Shown in pieces: positions 50,001 through 62,330 of a stretch of 64,000 nt of DNA (position 1 is its first letter; the number at the start of each line of letters is the position of its first letter). The DNA comes from Megalobrama amblycephala. Its lineage: Eukaryota > Chordata > Actinopteri > Cypriniformes > Xenocyprididae. Under the pieces are notes generated by a model that saw only the letters and a list, made by a program, of their open reading frames with translations, searched no databases and was not told the origin of the DNA. The position numbers were made by a program, and so were the translations under genes. Where the stretch lies: assembly GCF_018812025.1 (NCBI RefSeq), contig NC_063054.1, positions 38,069,396 through 38,133,395 on the forward strand, written 5' to 3'.

Positions 50001-52560
50001 AATAATTGATTAAATTTGCAACATTGACACTTTTTGAACTGAATTGAATCTGTTTAATAATTGATTAAATTTGCTACATTGATACTGTTATTGAACTGAA
50101 TTGAATCTGTTTAATAATTGAACTGCAACATTGATACTGTTATTGAACTGAATTGAATCTGTTTAACAATTGATTAAATTTGCAACATTGACACTGTTTT
50201 TGAACTGAATTGAATCTGTTTAACAATTGATTAAATTTGCAACATTGACACTGTTATTGAACTGAATTGAATCTGTTTAATAATTGATTACATTTGCAAC
50301 ATTGACACTGTTATTGAACTGAATTGAATCTGTTTAATAATTGATTACATTTGCAACATTGATACTGTTATTGAACTGAATTGAATCTGTTTAATAATTG
50401 AACTGAAAAATTGATACTGTTATTGAACTGAATTGAATCTGTTTAATAATTGATTAAATTTGCAACATTGACACTTTTTGAACTGAATTGAATCTGTTTA
50501 ATAATTGATTAAATTTGCAACATTGACACTATTATTGAACTAAATTGAATCTGTTTAATAATTGATTAAATTTGCAACATTGATACTGTTATTGAGCTGA
50601 ATTGAATCTGTTTAATAATTGATTAAATTTGCAACATTGACACTGTTATTGAACTGAATTTAATCTGTTTAATAATTGATTACATTTGCAACATTGACAC
50701 TGTTATTGAACTGAACTGAATCTGTTTAATAATTGATTACATTTGCAACATTGATACTGTTATTGAACTGAATTGAATCTGTTTAATAATTGAACTGCAA
50801 AATTGATACTGTTATTGAACTGAATTGAATCTGTTTAATAATTGATTAAATTTGCAACATTGACACTTTTTGAACTGAATTGAATCTGTTTAATAATTGA
50901 TTAAATTTGCTACATTGATACTGTTATTGAACTGAACTGAATCTGTTTAATAATTGATTAAATTTGCAACATTGACACTGTTTTTGAACTGAATTGAATC
51001 TGTTTAATAATTGAACTGCAACATTGATACTGTTATTGAACTGAATTGAATCTGTTTAATAATTGATTAAATTTGCAACATTGACACTATTATTGAACTG
51101 AATTGAATCTGTTTAATAATTGATTAAATTTGCAACATTGACACTATTATTGAACTAAATTTAATCTGTTTAATAATTGATTAAATTTGCAACATTGATA
51201 CTGTTATTGAGCTGAATTGAATCTGTTTAATAATTGATTAAATTTGCTACATTGATACTGTTATTGAACTGAATTGAATCTGTTTAATAATTGATTAAAT
51301 TTGCAACATTGACACTATTATTGAACTAAATTTAATCTGTTTAATAATTGATTAAATTTGCAACATTGATACTGTTATTGAGCTGAATTGAATCTGTTTG
51401 ATAATTGATGAACTGTGCAACATTGACACTGTTTTTGAACTGAACTGAATCTGTTTAATAATTGATTAAATTTGCAACATTGATGCTGTTATTGAACTGA
51501 ATTGAATCTGTTTAATAATTGAACTGCAACTGACACTGTTTGTGAACTGAATTGAATGTTTAATAATTGATTAAATTTGCAACATTGATACTGTTATTGA
51601 ACTGAATTTAATCTATTTAATAATTGATTAAATTTGCAACTTTTACACTATTATTGAACTGAACTGAATTGAATCTGTTTAATATTTGATTAAATTTGCA
51701 ACATTGACACTGTTTTTGAACTGAATTGAATCTGTTTAATAATTGAACTGCAACATTAATACTGTTATTGAACTGAACTGAATCTGTTTAATAATTGATC
51801 AAATTTGCAACATTGACACTATTATTGAACTGAATTGAATCTGTTTGATAATTGATTAAATTTGCAACTTTTACACTATTATTGAACTGAATTGAATCTG
51901 TTTAATAATTGATTAAATTTGCTACATTGATACTGTTATTGAACTGAACTGAATCTGTTTAATAATTGATCAAATTTGCAACATTGACACTATTATTGAA
52001 CTGAATTGAATCTGTTTAATAACTGATTAAATTTGCAACATTGATACTGTTATTGAACTGAATTTAATCTATTTAATAATTGATTAAATTTGCAACTTTT
52101 ACACTATTATTGAACTGAATTGAATCTGTTTAATAATTGAACTGCAACATTGATACTGTTATTGAACTGAACTGAATCTGTTTAATAATTGATCAAATTT
52201 GCAACATTGACACTATTATTGAACTGAATTGAATCTGTTTAATAATTGATTAAATTTGCTATATTTATACTGTTATTGAACTGAATTGAATCTGTTTAAT
52301 AATTGAACTGCAACATTGACACTATTATTGAACTGAATTGAATCTGTTTGATAATTGATGAACTGTGCAACATTGACACTGTTTTTGAACTGAACTGAAT
52401 CAACATTGAACTGAATTTAATGTTCAATTGATGAACTTTGCAACATTGATACTGTTATTGTACTGAATTGAATCTGTTTAAAAATTGATGAACTGCAACA
52501 TTGACACTGTTATTGAACTGAATTGAATCAACACTGAGCTGATCTGAACAATGACACTGT
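47085..52560 (+). repeat. 57/52-bp minisatellite, about 5.4 kb
   Basis: The long monomer (57 bp) reads TGAACTGAATTGAATCTGTT, then TAATAATTGATTAAATTTGC, then AACATTGACACTGTTAT. The short form replaces GATTAAATTTGC by GAACTGC (52 bp). Variants with GACACTTTTTG, ATTACATTTG and AACAATTG recur in blocks: the AACTGAAAAATTGATACTG variant at 49396 and 50401 and the AACAATTG pair at 49217 and 50222 are both exactly 1005 bp apart. About 95-100 monomers. It is non-coding. Confidence 0.95.
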
Positions 52561-52570
52561 CTTCAGTAGA

Positions 52571-52690
52571 GCTGCTTTAAGCTGAAATCTAATTCGTCTC
52601 ATATTTGATGAAGTTTGCATCATTGATTCTGTTATTTTCCTGTTTATTGCCGTGAAGCTGTATTGTATAAAGCGCTATAGAAATAATTGT
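52571..52690 (+). repeat. 3' tail of a non-LTR type repeat adjoining the minisatellite
   Basis: CTGTTATTTTCCTGTTTATT with GCTGTATTGTATAAAGCGCT and ATAGAAATAA is a widespread fish 3'-end motif. Its upstream part grades into the minisatellite words, so the array probably expanded from the body of this element. A second copy of the tail is at about 59395. Confidence 0.5.
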
Positions 52691-53426
52691 GAATTTTCAG
52701 TGAACCTGAAACAAACTCGCAACCAAATATCTAAGAAAAAAAGTGCAAGCTTAAGAATCAATGATTGAAAAACCCATATATGGACAGACTTTTATACTAA
52801 GTATTGGGACAAACAAAATGTCCATGATGGTTATGATCCTGAATCGAACTGTTGTTTGTATAAAACCCTCAAAAACATCATGTAACGCTGGGATTCCTGA
52901 GGTTAAAATCACGCTTCATGACAAACAAACAAACATGGCCCTCTCACAAAAGCACTTCTGTTCTGCTCGTCCGCTAAATACGTCATCTGCAGCCTTTGTA
53001 ACGAAGTAATGTGGACCGACAATAAATTAAAATCACTAGTTTGGTAGAAATGCGCTGTGAGTGAGCCTGACGCACGAGTCGTGACTCAAATCATTAGTCT
53101 GAGGAGAGACTCTCCTTTCATCATGTGAACAGAAACATGGACGCGCTGGCTGTCCTCATTTGCCTTCCATGCTAATAATAGCGCCGCTCTTCAAAGTTAG
53201 CAGAGGACTCGCATTTACATTCGTTTCAGGAGAAACTCACAGAAGCTCTCTTTGGCCGAGGATGAATTCGAGCAGATCGAGCAGACGTTTGCTGAGCGTC
53301 AGGAGATTTTCAAAATACAAACAGGGTCATTCCTGATTTAACCTGGTGACCTTTGGAAAATGCACATGCTTTTCTGTGTGCAGTCGTTCGCCTGCTAGAT
53401 GCTAAATTGATCTGCGTATAGAATAC
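52691..53426. other. Balanced island with an open stretch after a splice acceptor
   Basis: From about 53040 to 53400 there is no repeat. At 53230 an acceptor TTCGTTTCAG precedes a reading that stays open to TAA near 53341 and includes SQKLSLAEDEFEQIEQTFAE, then RQEIF. It looks protein-like but I do not recognise it. The 82-codon frame at 52761-53009 has no motif. Confidence 0.3.
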
Positions 53427-53513
53427 CGTTCAAAACTTTGGGTTCAGTAAGAAAGAAATAAATACTTTTATTCATCAAGGACACATTAAATTAATCAAAA
53501 GTGACAGTAAAGA

Positions 53514-54345
53514 GAAAACCGGTACGATTTGGACTTACACATTTTTAGATTTTTTACCAAAATGTATTACTTTTCTGAACACCCCACAACATTAATGACA
53601 TATTTAACTTCCAGAAAAACATATTTTCCCATCTCATGCATCAAATCCCTATTATTATTATTATTGGTCATTATTTTAAGTTATGGACACTTTTATAAAA
53701 TGTATTTGTAATAAAATCAACATTTCCTATTAATCAGATGTCCCTCACACTAATTCAGTCATTGCAAATATAAAAGTGACATAAAATCTCACACTTTTGC
53801 TACTAAAGCCTGAAATGGGCACTTTTTGTGACAGAAACCTCATCATTTCTGATCAAAGGCTTCACTTCAGAATTTGAACTAAAATCAGTTTTCTTATGAT
53901 TGATCTGAACATTTCAGACAGAGTTCAACTAACTTTAAATTACTTTTTCATAAACTTAACAAAATATGGTTTGTGTAACGGGGTCGAGGGGTTACTGAGG
54001 TACGGAACTAAATCATGTGATTTTAATGAATAATCATGAAAAAACATTACCAGCAAAAATGCACAGATGGAATGGCAAAATGAATGAACTTTTTCCTCAT
54101 TATTTTATTATTCATATCCCAAGAACACTTTCATAGAAGGCCTTGAGGGACGTGACGAAATAGGCGGTGTCAACTGAAAAAAACTAAATAATTTCTAATA
54201 TGAAGATAAAATGTATGTCATGTTTTTAAACATTATTAAAGGAGTCATTTCAATTAATACAGAAAGCTTTTAAAAATATATTTTGGTGACCCAATAGATA
54301 AAATACACTGAAAAAGGTCAGAGGGACTCAAATAGTTCCGGTTTC
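53514..54345. mobile_element. MITE with AAACCGG ends inserted in the older MITE
   Basis: The left end GAAAACCGGTACGATTTGG and the right end AATAGTTCCGGTTTC are imperfect inverted repeats. About 830 bp, AT-rich. A 60-codon frame inside has no motif. No clear target duplication is seen. Confidence 0.5.
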
Positions 54346-54570
54346 GTGGAACGACTCAAAGACGTGTTATTCTCAAATAAATGCAGTTCTTTAAAACTTT
54401 CTGTTCTTCAAAGAATCCTGAGAAATAAACTGTATGACGGTTTCCATAAAAATATGACTGTTTTCAACACTGATAATAATCATAAATGTTTCTTGAGCAT
54501 CAAATCATCATATCAGAATGATTTCTGAAGGATCATGTGACACTGAAGACTGGAGTAATGATGCTGAAAA

Positions 54571-54907
54571 TTCAGCTTTGATCACAGGAATAAATTATAC
54601 TTTACTATATATTCACATAGAAATAAGTTATTTTAAATTGTAATAATATTTCAAATTTTTACTGTATTTTTGATCAAATAAATTCAGCTTTGATCACAGG
54701 AATAAATTATACTTTACTATATATTCACATAGAAATAAGTTATTTTAAATTGTAATAATATTTCAAATTTTTACTGTATTTTTGATCAAATAAATTCAGC
54801 TTTGATCACAGGAATAAATTATACTTTACTATATATTCACATAGAAATAAGTTATTTTAAATTGTAATAATATTTCACAATTTTTACTGTATTTTTGATC
54901 AAATAAG
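54571..54907 (+). repeat. 112-bp triplication within the MITE
   Basis: TTCAGCTTTGATCACAGGAA starts at 54571, 54683 and 54795. The three copies are almost identical over their whole length. Confidence 0.9.
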
Positions 54908-54960
54908 CACAGCTTTGGTGAGCAGAAGAGACTATTTCAATAAATCTTCAAACTTCTGAA

Positions 54961-56240
54961 CAGTAAAACCCCTTCTTTTTTTTTAAATAAATAAGATTTT
55001 GCACTTATTTTATTTGCATTATTTTACATTATTTTAGTATTATTTTTTATCCTCCTCAAGTCTCATAGTGGGTTTAAATATCATACAGAAAATACAGTGC
55101 AACATGTGCAGTGCAAATCTGTCACATAGGCTACATAAAATTCTATAAAAATTAGGATTTAGATTTATCGGCCAATATATCGGTTATCGGCTTTCAAATA
55201 TATAGAATTATCGGTTATCGGTATTAAAACTACAGAGCTTTGATCATAAAACTAAGCATTTAAATACATCTTACAAAGACTTATTATTGGCAGATATTGA
55301 TATTTATACACACGTTATATTACAAGCATCAGAATTAAATTTTTTGTCCATATAATTATCAGCATATGCAGCAAATTGCATATTTTTGCTCAGTTTGGGC
55401 CTCTGAATAAAACTGAACTGTTTTTTCCTCCATTATCTCACTATATCAGACTACGTAAGACTGATGCATCTCAACATTAACAATATTTTGTCAATAAACT
55501 GTTCCATGATATCATATGTCAGGCTTTATTTGATCTAATATATCAAAACATAATGAAGGTAAACAGACAAAGTGAGCAATAAACAGACATAAAGGTTGTG
55601 CGATTAACACGCTCCTCTCAAACGTTCATTTAAATCGGCATTTATAACCTGCAGGCTAGTTCGTTAGCGTGATTAGTGAACGATCTCACGCTGTAAGCAA
55701 AGACAAGCGTTCACAGATGCGCCTTACACTAACGCTAACATGAAAATCCCTTCGGAGACACTGATATAATCCATATTTCATGACCATCTGGACATGCTTG
55801 CTTTAAATGTCAAATATTACTCAAAATACCATTAGGGGAACTTTTTGTGCGCACAAACTTTATAACATTTCTGTGCAAGTGACGAAAATCAAGGCCAGTC
55901 GGATGTGCTGCGCTTCCCAGATAAATAAATAAACCGCCATCTGACGTCTGTCTAATAATTCCAAACCCCATTTTTACTCTGTTAAGTGTAAATATGACAC
56001 GCTGGAGTCTGAAAAGCCAAACGAGGACAACTTTGAAGTTTTGGAAGTTAAATTTGGTGTCCCAAATGAGTCTTGTCATTAAGCATTGCTAATTACACTG
56101 ATGCGCTGCATGGATCACATGGTCCACTCTCGATGGGCGTCAGATCCAGCAGTGATGCAGATGTAGTGAGCGTGTACAGGTGTGCACTAATGAGATTAAT
56201 GACACCTGAAAGCAGCTATTCGTTAGCATTCGTCTTGAAA
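54961..56240. repeat. hAT-related sequence (ATCGG words) and unassigned body
   Basis: ATCGGCCAATATATCGGTTA and TTATCGGTTATCGGTATT around 55165-55230 are the subterminal words of a common hAT family, also seen at 63.3-63.66 kb. The body to about 56240 has balanced composition (for example GATGCGCCTTACACTAACGC) and may be the interior of that element or single-copy DNA. The 89-codon minus-strand frame 55810-56079 has no motif. Confidence 0.35.
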
Positions 56241-57760
56241 AGATGAATTATTACTATAAATCAATAAATGCCTTTAAAATAAGTATTATGATTTATATAA
56301 CATAATGAAACATATGGAAGCTCATATCTCAGAATCGCAAGGGGGAAAGTCAGAATTGTGAGATATAAAGTCAGAATTGTCTTTTCTATGGCAGAAACAA
56401 AATTCCACAGAACATGTTTGCTGCTTACATTAATGATTTTGTTAGAATACAGTTTTTCCCCTTCATCATGTTGTAGTTACAACATCTGCCAGCAGGAGCT
56501 AACCGGACCATAACCAGCCTGTTGTGCCAAAATAAGGGTTATTACACTATTATTTGATCACAGATCGCATGAAGCACTTCTGAATTTAATTTTTATTGTG
56601 ATTTTTCTTATAAAAATTGTGTTATAAATACTATGTTCGGAAAGAAAATACGGTGATTGGGGAACTATATATTTTGCATCCAAATATATAGTTGGGAATT
56701 ATATTGTATGGATTATTACTACTAAGTAAAAAATAAAAATTACTAAATGAAAGCAAAAGAAATAGTACTATTTCTAATATTTCACTGTAAAAAGTATTAT
56801 TACTACTACTCCTCAATGAAAAAAATAAAAAATAAATACTAAATAAGAACAAAAATGTGATTAAAAAAAAATTAAAGTTTGCTCTGGGCTGCATAATCTG
56901 GCCAAAAAATTTAAATTATATATCAATATGGCTATAAAATAAAAATAATAATATTACTAAATTAAAATAAGAAATAAAAACAAAATAATAAATATTACTA
57001 GGGACGCACCGAAATGAAAATTCTGGATGGACTTTGCTGAAAACCGAAGCTGCTTTTTAAAAATGATTAATTTTGTTTTAAATGAGCTTTTTTTGTATAA
57101 TTGCATTAATATGATACTTTTTAATGAAATTAAAATTGTATGAAATTAAAAAATACAAGCAAATAACTGTAAAAAGCATTATTATTATTACTACTACTAC
57201 TAAATAAAAATAAAAATGACTAAATAAGAACAAAAATGCAATAAAAAAATCCAAGTTTGCTTTGCTTGTTTGTAGGGCTGCATAATTTGGCCAATTTTTT
57301 TTTTATTCAATATGGCTATAAAATAAAATAATAATAATAATAATTATTATTATTATTATTAAATAAAAATAACAAATAAAAACAAAATAAGGAATATTAC
57401 TAGTGAAGCCAAAACCTAAAAATTCTGGATGCACTTTGCCAAAAACCAAAACCGAAAATGCTTTTTAAAAATTATTTATTTCTTGTTTTTTTTTTTTTTG
57501 TATAATTGTAATAATATTAGACTTTTTAATAAAATTCAATCATTTTAATGATACTGAATTTAAAAAAATTCAAGCAAATAAAATGAAAAAGTAATACTAA
57601 AATTGGACAGAAAATATATTAATATTAAATATCAATATATTATTCTTCATTCAGTTTTATGCAACAGAATCAGATTTAACAGATTTATTTTTTTAACAAT
57701 TATCCAAATAATGTATAGTCCTATTATAGTAAACTATTATTTTGTCCATTTTCTCTTTTT
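56241..57760. repeat. AT-rich tract with duplicated hAT-like ends
   Basis: CTAGGGACGCACCGAAATGA, then AAATTCTGGATG, at about 56999 is echoed at about 57400 by CTAGTGAAGCCAAAACC, then AAAATTCTGGATGCACTTTG. GGGCTGCATAAT-TGGCCAA appears at about 56886 and 57276. The two halves therefore look like a degenerate duplication of about 395-400 bp. (AAT)n and (ATT)n runs fill the space between. Confidence 0.5.
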
Positions 57761-59394
57761 AGCCATAAACTGAAAATGCCATTAACTTTCTATTTTTTAT
57801 AATTTTCTAAATATTACTATTGTAATATTTCACCGTAAAAAAAACACATAATAATAATAATTGTCTGTTACATTACAACTGTAAAATTGCAGTACTAATA
57901 TTCATGGTCGTCTTTCATTTTTTCCCTTTTTAAATGTTAAACCATTTTATCACAAAACTTTTATCTTCATTTATTGATAAGTGCTTCTCTATACGTGTAT
58001 GTGAATATAGTCGTTTCCAAACTACATCTTGATAAACGCACAGAGCCATAACATGAAGTGCATCTTCAAACATTTTCACAAACCTTCCCTTCTGTACTGA
58101 ATACGCTCACATTAGAGACGACTGGAAGGAGTTTTATAGTTTGTGAAGTTATGACTCGAGACAATGAGAAGAGAGCGCAACTGAACCTGTGAAAACAAGC
58201 GAAGCCAATCGCAAGTATGAAAACAGCTCAAGTACATTTCTGCATGATGAAAAGCACGTGAGCTCTGACCAAAAACCAGGTCAAAAGAGGTAAACACAAA
58301 GCAAATCTGTGCGCTCTTTGTTTCATTGACCTCCTGGAATGTTCTGCTCTTTTAGCTGGTTAAAAACGTCACTCGCTGTGCTCCAGTTTTACATTTGGAG
58401 AGCTTTAGATGCTCAGAGCCTGTCTGATCTTCTTTCTTCTTCTATTGAGAACGCTCTCGACATGATCAAACGCTGAATTAGGATTCGGTTTGATCTAAGC
58501 GTCTCTGGGCGAGCGCGTGGAAGGCGGTCTCCCCTCTAACGTCAACATCGATTGACCGAATGTTTGTACTGTACAGTTTTCAGGGTGAACGTGGCCAGTG
58601 GACGAGCGAGCCTGACCTGAGCGGACCCCGTTTCCACCTCTATACACATGCTTTGCTTTGTTTTGTCAACAGCCCGTTTCGCCAGTGATTAAACGCTGGC
58701 GTTTTAGTAGAGAGAGCAGCTGACACAAACGTTCTCTCTGAATGTCCAGCTTTTGTTTTAAATGTCTTAAAAACGTTCTTTCTTGGTTATGCAAATGTTA
58801 AGGGAATGTTCCATTTGTATCATTCTTCAAACATTACTTCTCTGAACATTCCGAAACATTGAATGAACATTCTATTAACCTTACTGGAAGAACTTTGAGA
58901 GAACCTTACCAGAACGTTCTCCGTTAGCTGTGTGTTTCAGCACAACACGACCACTGAATGAAACATTAATGCACGTTTTCCAGTTCCTCGAATGCCTCCC
59001 TGTTGTTTAACACGGTCGCAGTAAATAACAGGCTGCATGGGAGATATTACTGTAAAAATACTTCTACCGAGAGCCTTGCTGTCAAGGTCTGACTGTCGTA
59101 CAATTTGTCTTACATTATGTTGCTTGTTCAGTTAAATAACTCCATCATTTAGAATAACAGCAGGCAATTATTTTCTTTTTTTCCTCACAACTATTAACTT
59201 TTATTGCAGTCAGGTTTTCACAGGACTGAAGATTAACGATGCATCACGCCTTCGGTTGTGCTGAAATGTTTTCTTTCTTAGAAAAGAAAAAGCAGAGTGA
59301 CAATATCCTTCTTTTGCACATATTTTAGATTAAATGAGTATTAAGGGTGGTTTTAAGGGGCTTTTTGTTGTTGTTGTTGTTGTAAAGATCAATA
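57761..59394. other. Intergenic with a longer balanced, non-repetitive stretch
   Basis: From about 58090 to 59210 I see no repeat family, and composition is more balanced than elsewhere on this side (for example GGGCGAGCGCGTGGAAGGCG at 58508). No credible open frame is found. It is a candidate for conserved non-coding sequence. A (TTG)n run is at about 59366-59382. Confidence 0.3.
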
Positions 59395-59440
59395 TGTTTT
59401 GTAAAAAGCGCTATACAAAAAACTTGAGTTGAATCATGCA
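59395..59440 (+). repeat. Non-LTR type 3' tail fragment
   Basis: TGTTTTGTAAAAAGCGCTAT, then ACAAAAAACTTGAGTTGAA, matches the tail motif next to the minisatellite at 52.6 kb. Confidence 0.5.
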
Positions 59441-59905
59441 ACTTCTTTCTAGATGTGGTTGGAGTTCTGTGGGATTTTTTCACCTGTTTTATAGTGAAAA
59501 TGGTGCATCTAATCACTTTTAATAAGTAATTTTTTGTCCCGTTTGCTGCCATAGTCATTCAATGCATTTTCAGATTTAATCCCACATTTGATTATGGCTG
59601 TCAATCCATAAACTCTGCAGCTATAGCAGCATGAGAAATGAGTTATAAAACATAAAAGCGAAGTGTGAAAGCTGAATAGTAAGTGCGCTTACTGCATGAC
59701 AACTAACATGGAGGCGCCGGCGCGATCACTTGCACTTAAAATACGCTGTCATTTTTGGTCATACAGATAAGAGTAATACATCTTTTGAATCTGTGAAGAG
59801 TCTCAAAATAACAACAAAACCATGTGCTTTTGTAAAATAATGAAAGCAAACGGGGTGCAAAAAAACCCTGAAACTCCATGTAAACTTGCCTCACAGACAT
59901 AAAGA
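59441..59905. other. Unassigned
   Basis: No gene or clear repeat. GGAGGCGCCGGCGCGATCAC at about 59711 is a short GC-rich spot. Confidence 0.3.
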
Positions 59906-60105
59906 GCCCTATCATACACCCGGCGCAATGCGACACCAGGTACGGCGCAAGTGTTTTTTGCAAGTTTCAGCCCGACGCAGTTATCATTTTCACGTCCTGC
60001 ACCACGCTGTTTAAATAGCAAATGCATTCGTGCCCATTTGTGCGCCCGTGGGCGTGCTGGTCTGAAAACCAGGTGTGTTCAGATGCATTGTTGGCATGTT
60101 GTTAT
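59906..60105 (+). repeat. End of a DNA transposon family with CCCTATCATACACCCGGCGC
   Basis: GAGCCCTATCATACACCCGG, GTGTTTTTTGCAAGTTTCAG, TTTAAATAGCAAATGCATTC and GGGCGTGCTGGTCTGAAAAC occur in the order found in a very common cyprinid repeat. It is GC-richer than its flanks and non-coding. Confidence 0.5.
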
Positions 60106-60186
60106 TGAGCTTGCACGCTGTAACCTCACGCATGAGCAGATCTGGTACATCACTAGAGAAGCGTTCAGTTTTTCCACTTGTAAATT

Positions 60187-60352
60187 TTGACCTTCAACAG
60201 TTTGGAGTCCATTGAAGTCCACTATAAGGAGAAAAATCCTGGAATGTTTTCATCAAAAACCTTAATTTCTTTTCAACTGAAGAAAGAAAGACATGGGGGT
60301 TATCAGTAAATTATAAGGAAAATTTAATTTAAAAATGGACTAATCCTTTAAG
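60187..60352 (+). repeat. Half-copy of the intron-3 foldback element
   Basis: It matches 12120-12284 closely (CCATTGAAGTCCACTATA, ATGTTTTCATCAAAAACCTT, CTTTTCAACTGAAGAAAG) and ends in ACTAATCCTTTAA. The left arm is missing. Confidence 0.75.
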
Positions 60353-61330
60353 ACACTCTTCTCTGCTCCTCAAATACATAATCATTAGCCTTTACAGAGT
60401 TTCTTGAGTAAAGAAAATGCTGTAATTATTCAAACAAACAGTTCTTTATTTATCATTGCATTGCAAACAAGCAGAGACGTTCCAAACTGCGTGTGGCACT
60501 TCATTCATGATAGAGGTGGGCGGAGTTATGAGGTTTGACTGATAGTTTGAGGAGCCAATGGAGTTACGAGCTTTAGTCACAAGCTCTTTTTAATACTTTT
60601 CAATGGTTAAATATTTGTAAAACTCACAGATGGATGTAAAGGGTGCCCGATAGTAATGATAAAAAATAAATAAATGCATATGCATAAATCTGGCCCTGTC
60701 TGCAACTACATGTCAGATAACTCTCAGTAGTGTGATAGTTTAGGGTTCGGGTTAGTAGAATACGTTGACAGAGTTACTTATAGTCAGTAGAATGTCTGTT
60801 GGGGATTATATGTTGAATGAAGGTTTGTGATTAATCTTACTTTTACATCACACAAAGTCATTCAATAGATGTGAAGTAGTTATATGCTTGACAAATTTGG
60901 TGTAGGTTTTATACAGCAACTGAAGTTTTAAAACACAGCGGCTGTAAAATCCACGCTTGAGGTCTGACTGTGTGTAATTTATACTGTAGACATGAAAGTG
61001 TCTTCCAGTAATGTTGACCACAGACCTTATTTTACTCATAAAACACAAACCGCTACAGTAAAAACCCAAAGGAAATTCCCAAACGAACGGTGCATTAGGC
61101 CATCCCAACCCATTTTCCAAACAAAGTGACGTCATGATTGAGCAGCTCTATGCTTGACTGAGCAAAACAACACTGTAACGGATCAATATAGTTTCCTAAA
61201 ACAGCAAGATCTCTATTATAAAGCAACAGAACGGATCACTGGAAAATATAAAAGCATATTTATTAATGAATACTGATGCGCTTGGAAACTCTCAACGGCA
61301 TCTTTAACAAATGACCATTTAGTAACCAGG
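60353..61330. other. Intergenic, unassigned
   Basis: Nothing recognisable. The 95-codon minus-strand frame 60848-61135 has no motif. Confidence 0.3.
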
Positions 61331-62330
61331 GCTTTTATTGTTAACTAAAGTGAAAACTATAAAAAAAAAAAAAAAAAAAATCTGTTATTTGAAATAAAAC
61401 TGAAATAAAATAAAATATGATTATTAGTTAAAAAATTAAACTAAATGAAAATTTAAAATGTTGCATTGGCATTAAAGCTGAAGCACTAAAATGATTAAAC
61501 TAATTAAATAATAAAAAATAAAAAAAATAAAATGGAAATAAATTAAACTTAAATAGTGATATTTAAAAAACAAAAAGGTTATAATTTATAATAAAATGAT
61601 AAAAGCGCATAAAATTACTAAAGATTTGCCATGCCAATAAAGTTGAAGAACTAAAATTATTAATAAATAAAAAATTATATATAACTACAGTAAACTAAAC
61701 TAAAACTAAAAACTAAAAATTAAACTAAAATTAACATGAAGCTAAAAATAAAAATAAAAGCTAACTCAAAATATTAAAAAAAACTATAAAAATATAACTA
61801 TTATTTGAAAAAACGAAAATTAGAAATTTTTGAAATAAGTTTAAGTTGAAGAACTAAAATAATTATTGATCAATAAAAACCAAAAGAAAAAAAATACAAA
61901 AATAATAAATAATAAAATCAAAAATGAACAGAAATAAACCTAAATAGCAATATTAAAAAAAACTAATAATGACAAAAGAACATAACAAAATTAATAAAAA
62001 TTAAACTAAAATTAACATGAAAAATGTAAATATAAAAATAAAATCTAATTTTAACAAAACAAATAAAAATATAAATATTTTTTTCAGTTGAAAAACTGAA
62101 AAAAAAAAACAGAAATAAGTTGTAGTTATTAATAAATAAATAAACATAAATAATTAACAATAAAAGTAAACTAAAACTGAAATAAAAATAAATTAAACCT
62201 TAGTAGTAATATAAAAAAACTAATGAGAAAATTACATAAAATTACTGAGAATATAAAAATAAAAATTAAAAATATTAATATAAGACTTAAATAACACTGT
62301 TAGTAACACTACCCATTTGAATATACTGAA
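61331..62330. repeat. A-rich degenerate tract of about 1 kb
   Basis: Words such as AAACTAAAATTAACATGAA, AAATAAAACTGAAATAAAAT and TTGAAGAACTAAAAT recur irregularly with a rough 100-200 bp rhythm. An A run is at 61362-61380. Low complexity, non-coding; the same type as 42864-43210. Confidence 0.6.

Larger units (their letters stand above)
53427..54960 (+). repeat. Long-TIR foldback MITE split by a younger insertion
   Basis: The tip CCGTTCAAAACTTTGGGTTC and GTGACAGTAAAGA are at 53427-53513. The element resumes after 54350 with CTCAAATAAATGCAG, ATGATTTCTGAAGGATCATG and further core. The missing middle is replaced by the element at 53514-54345. Confidence 0.65.
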
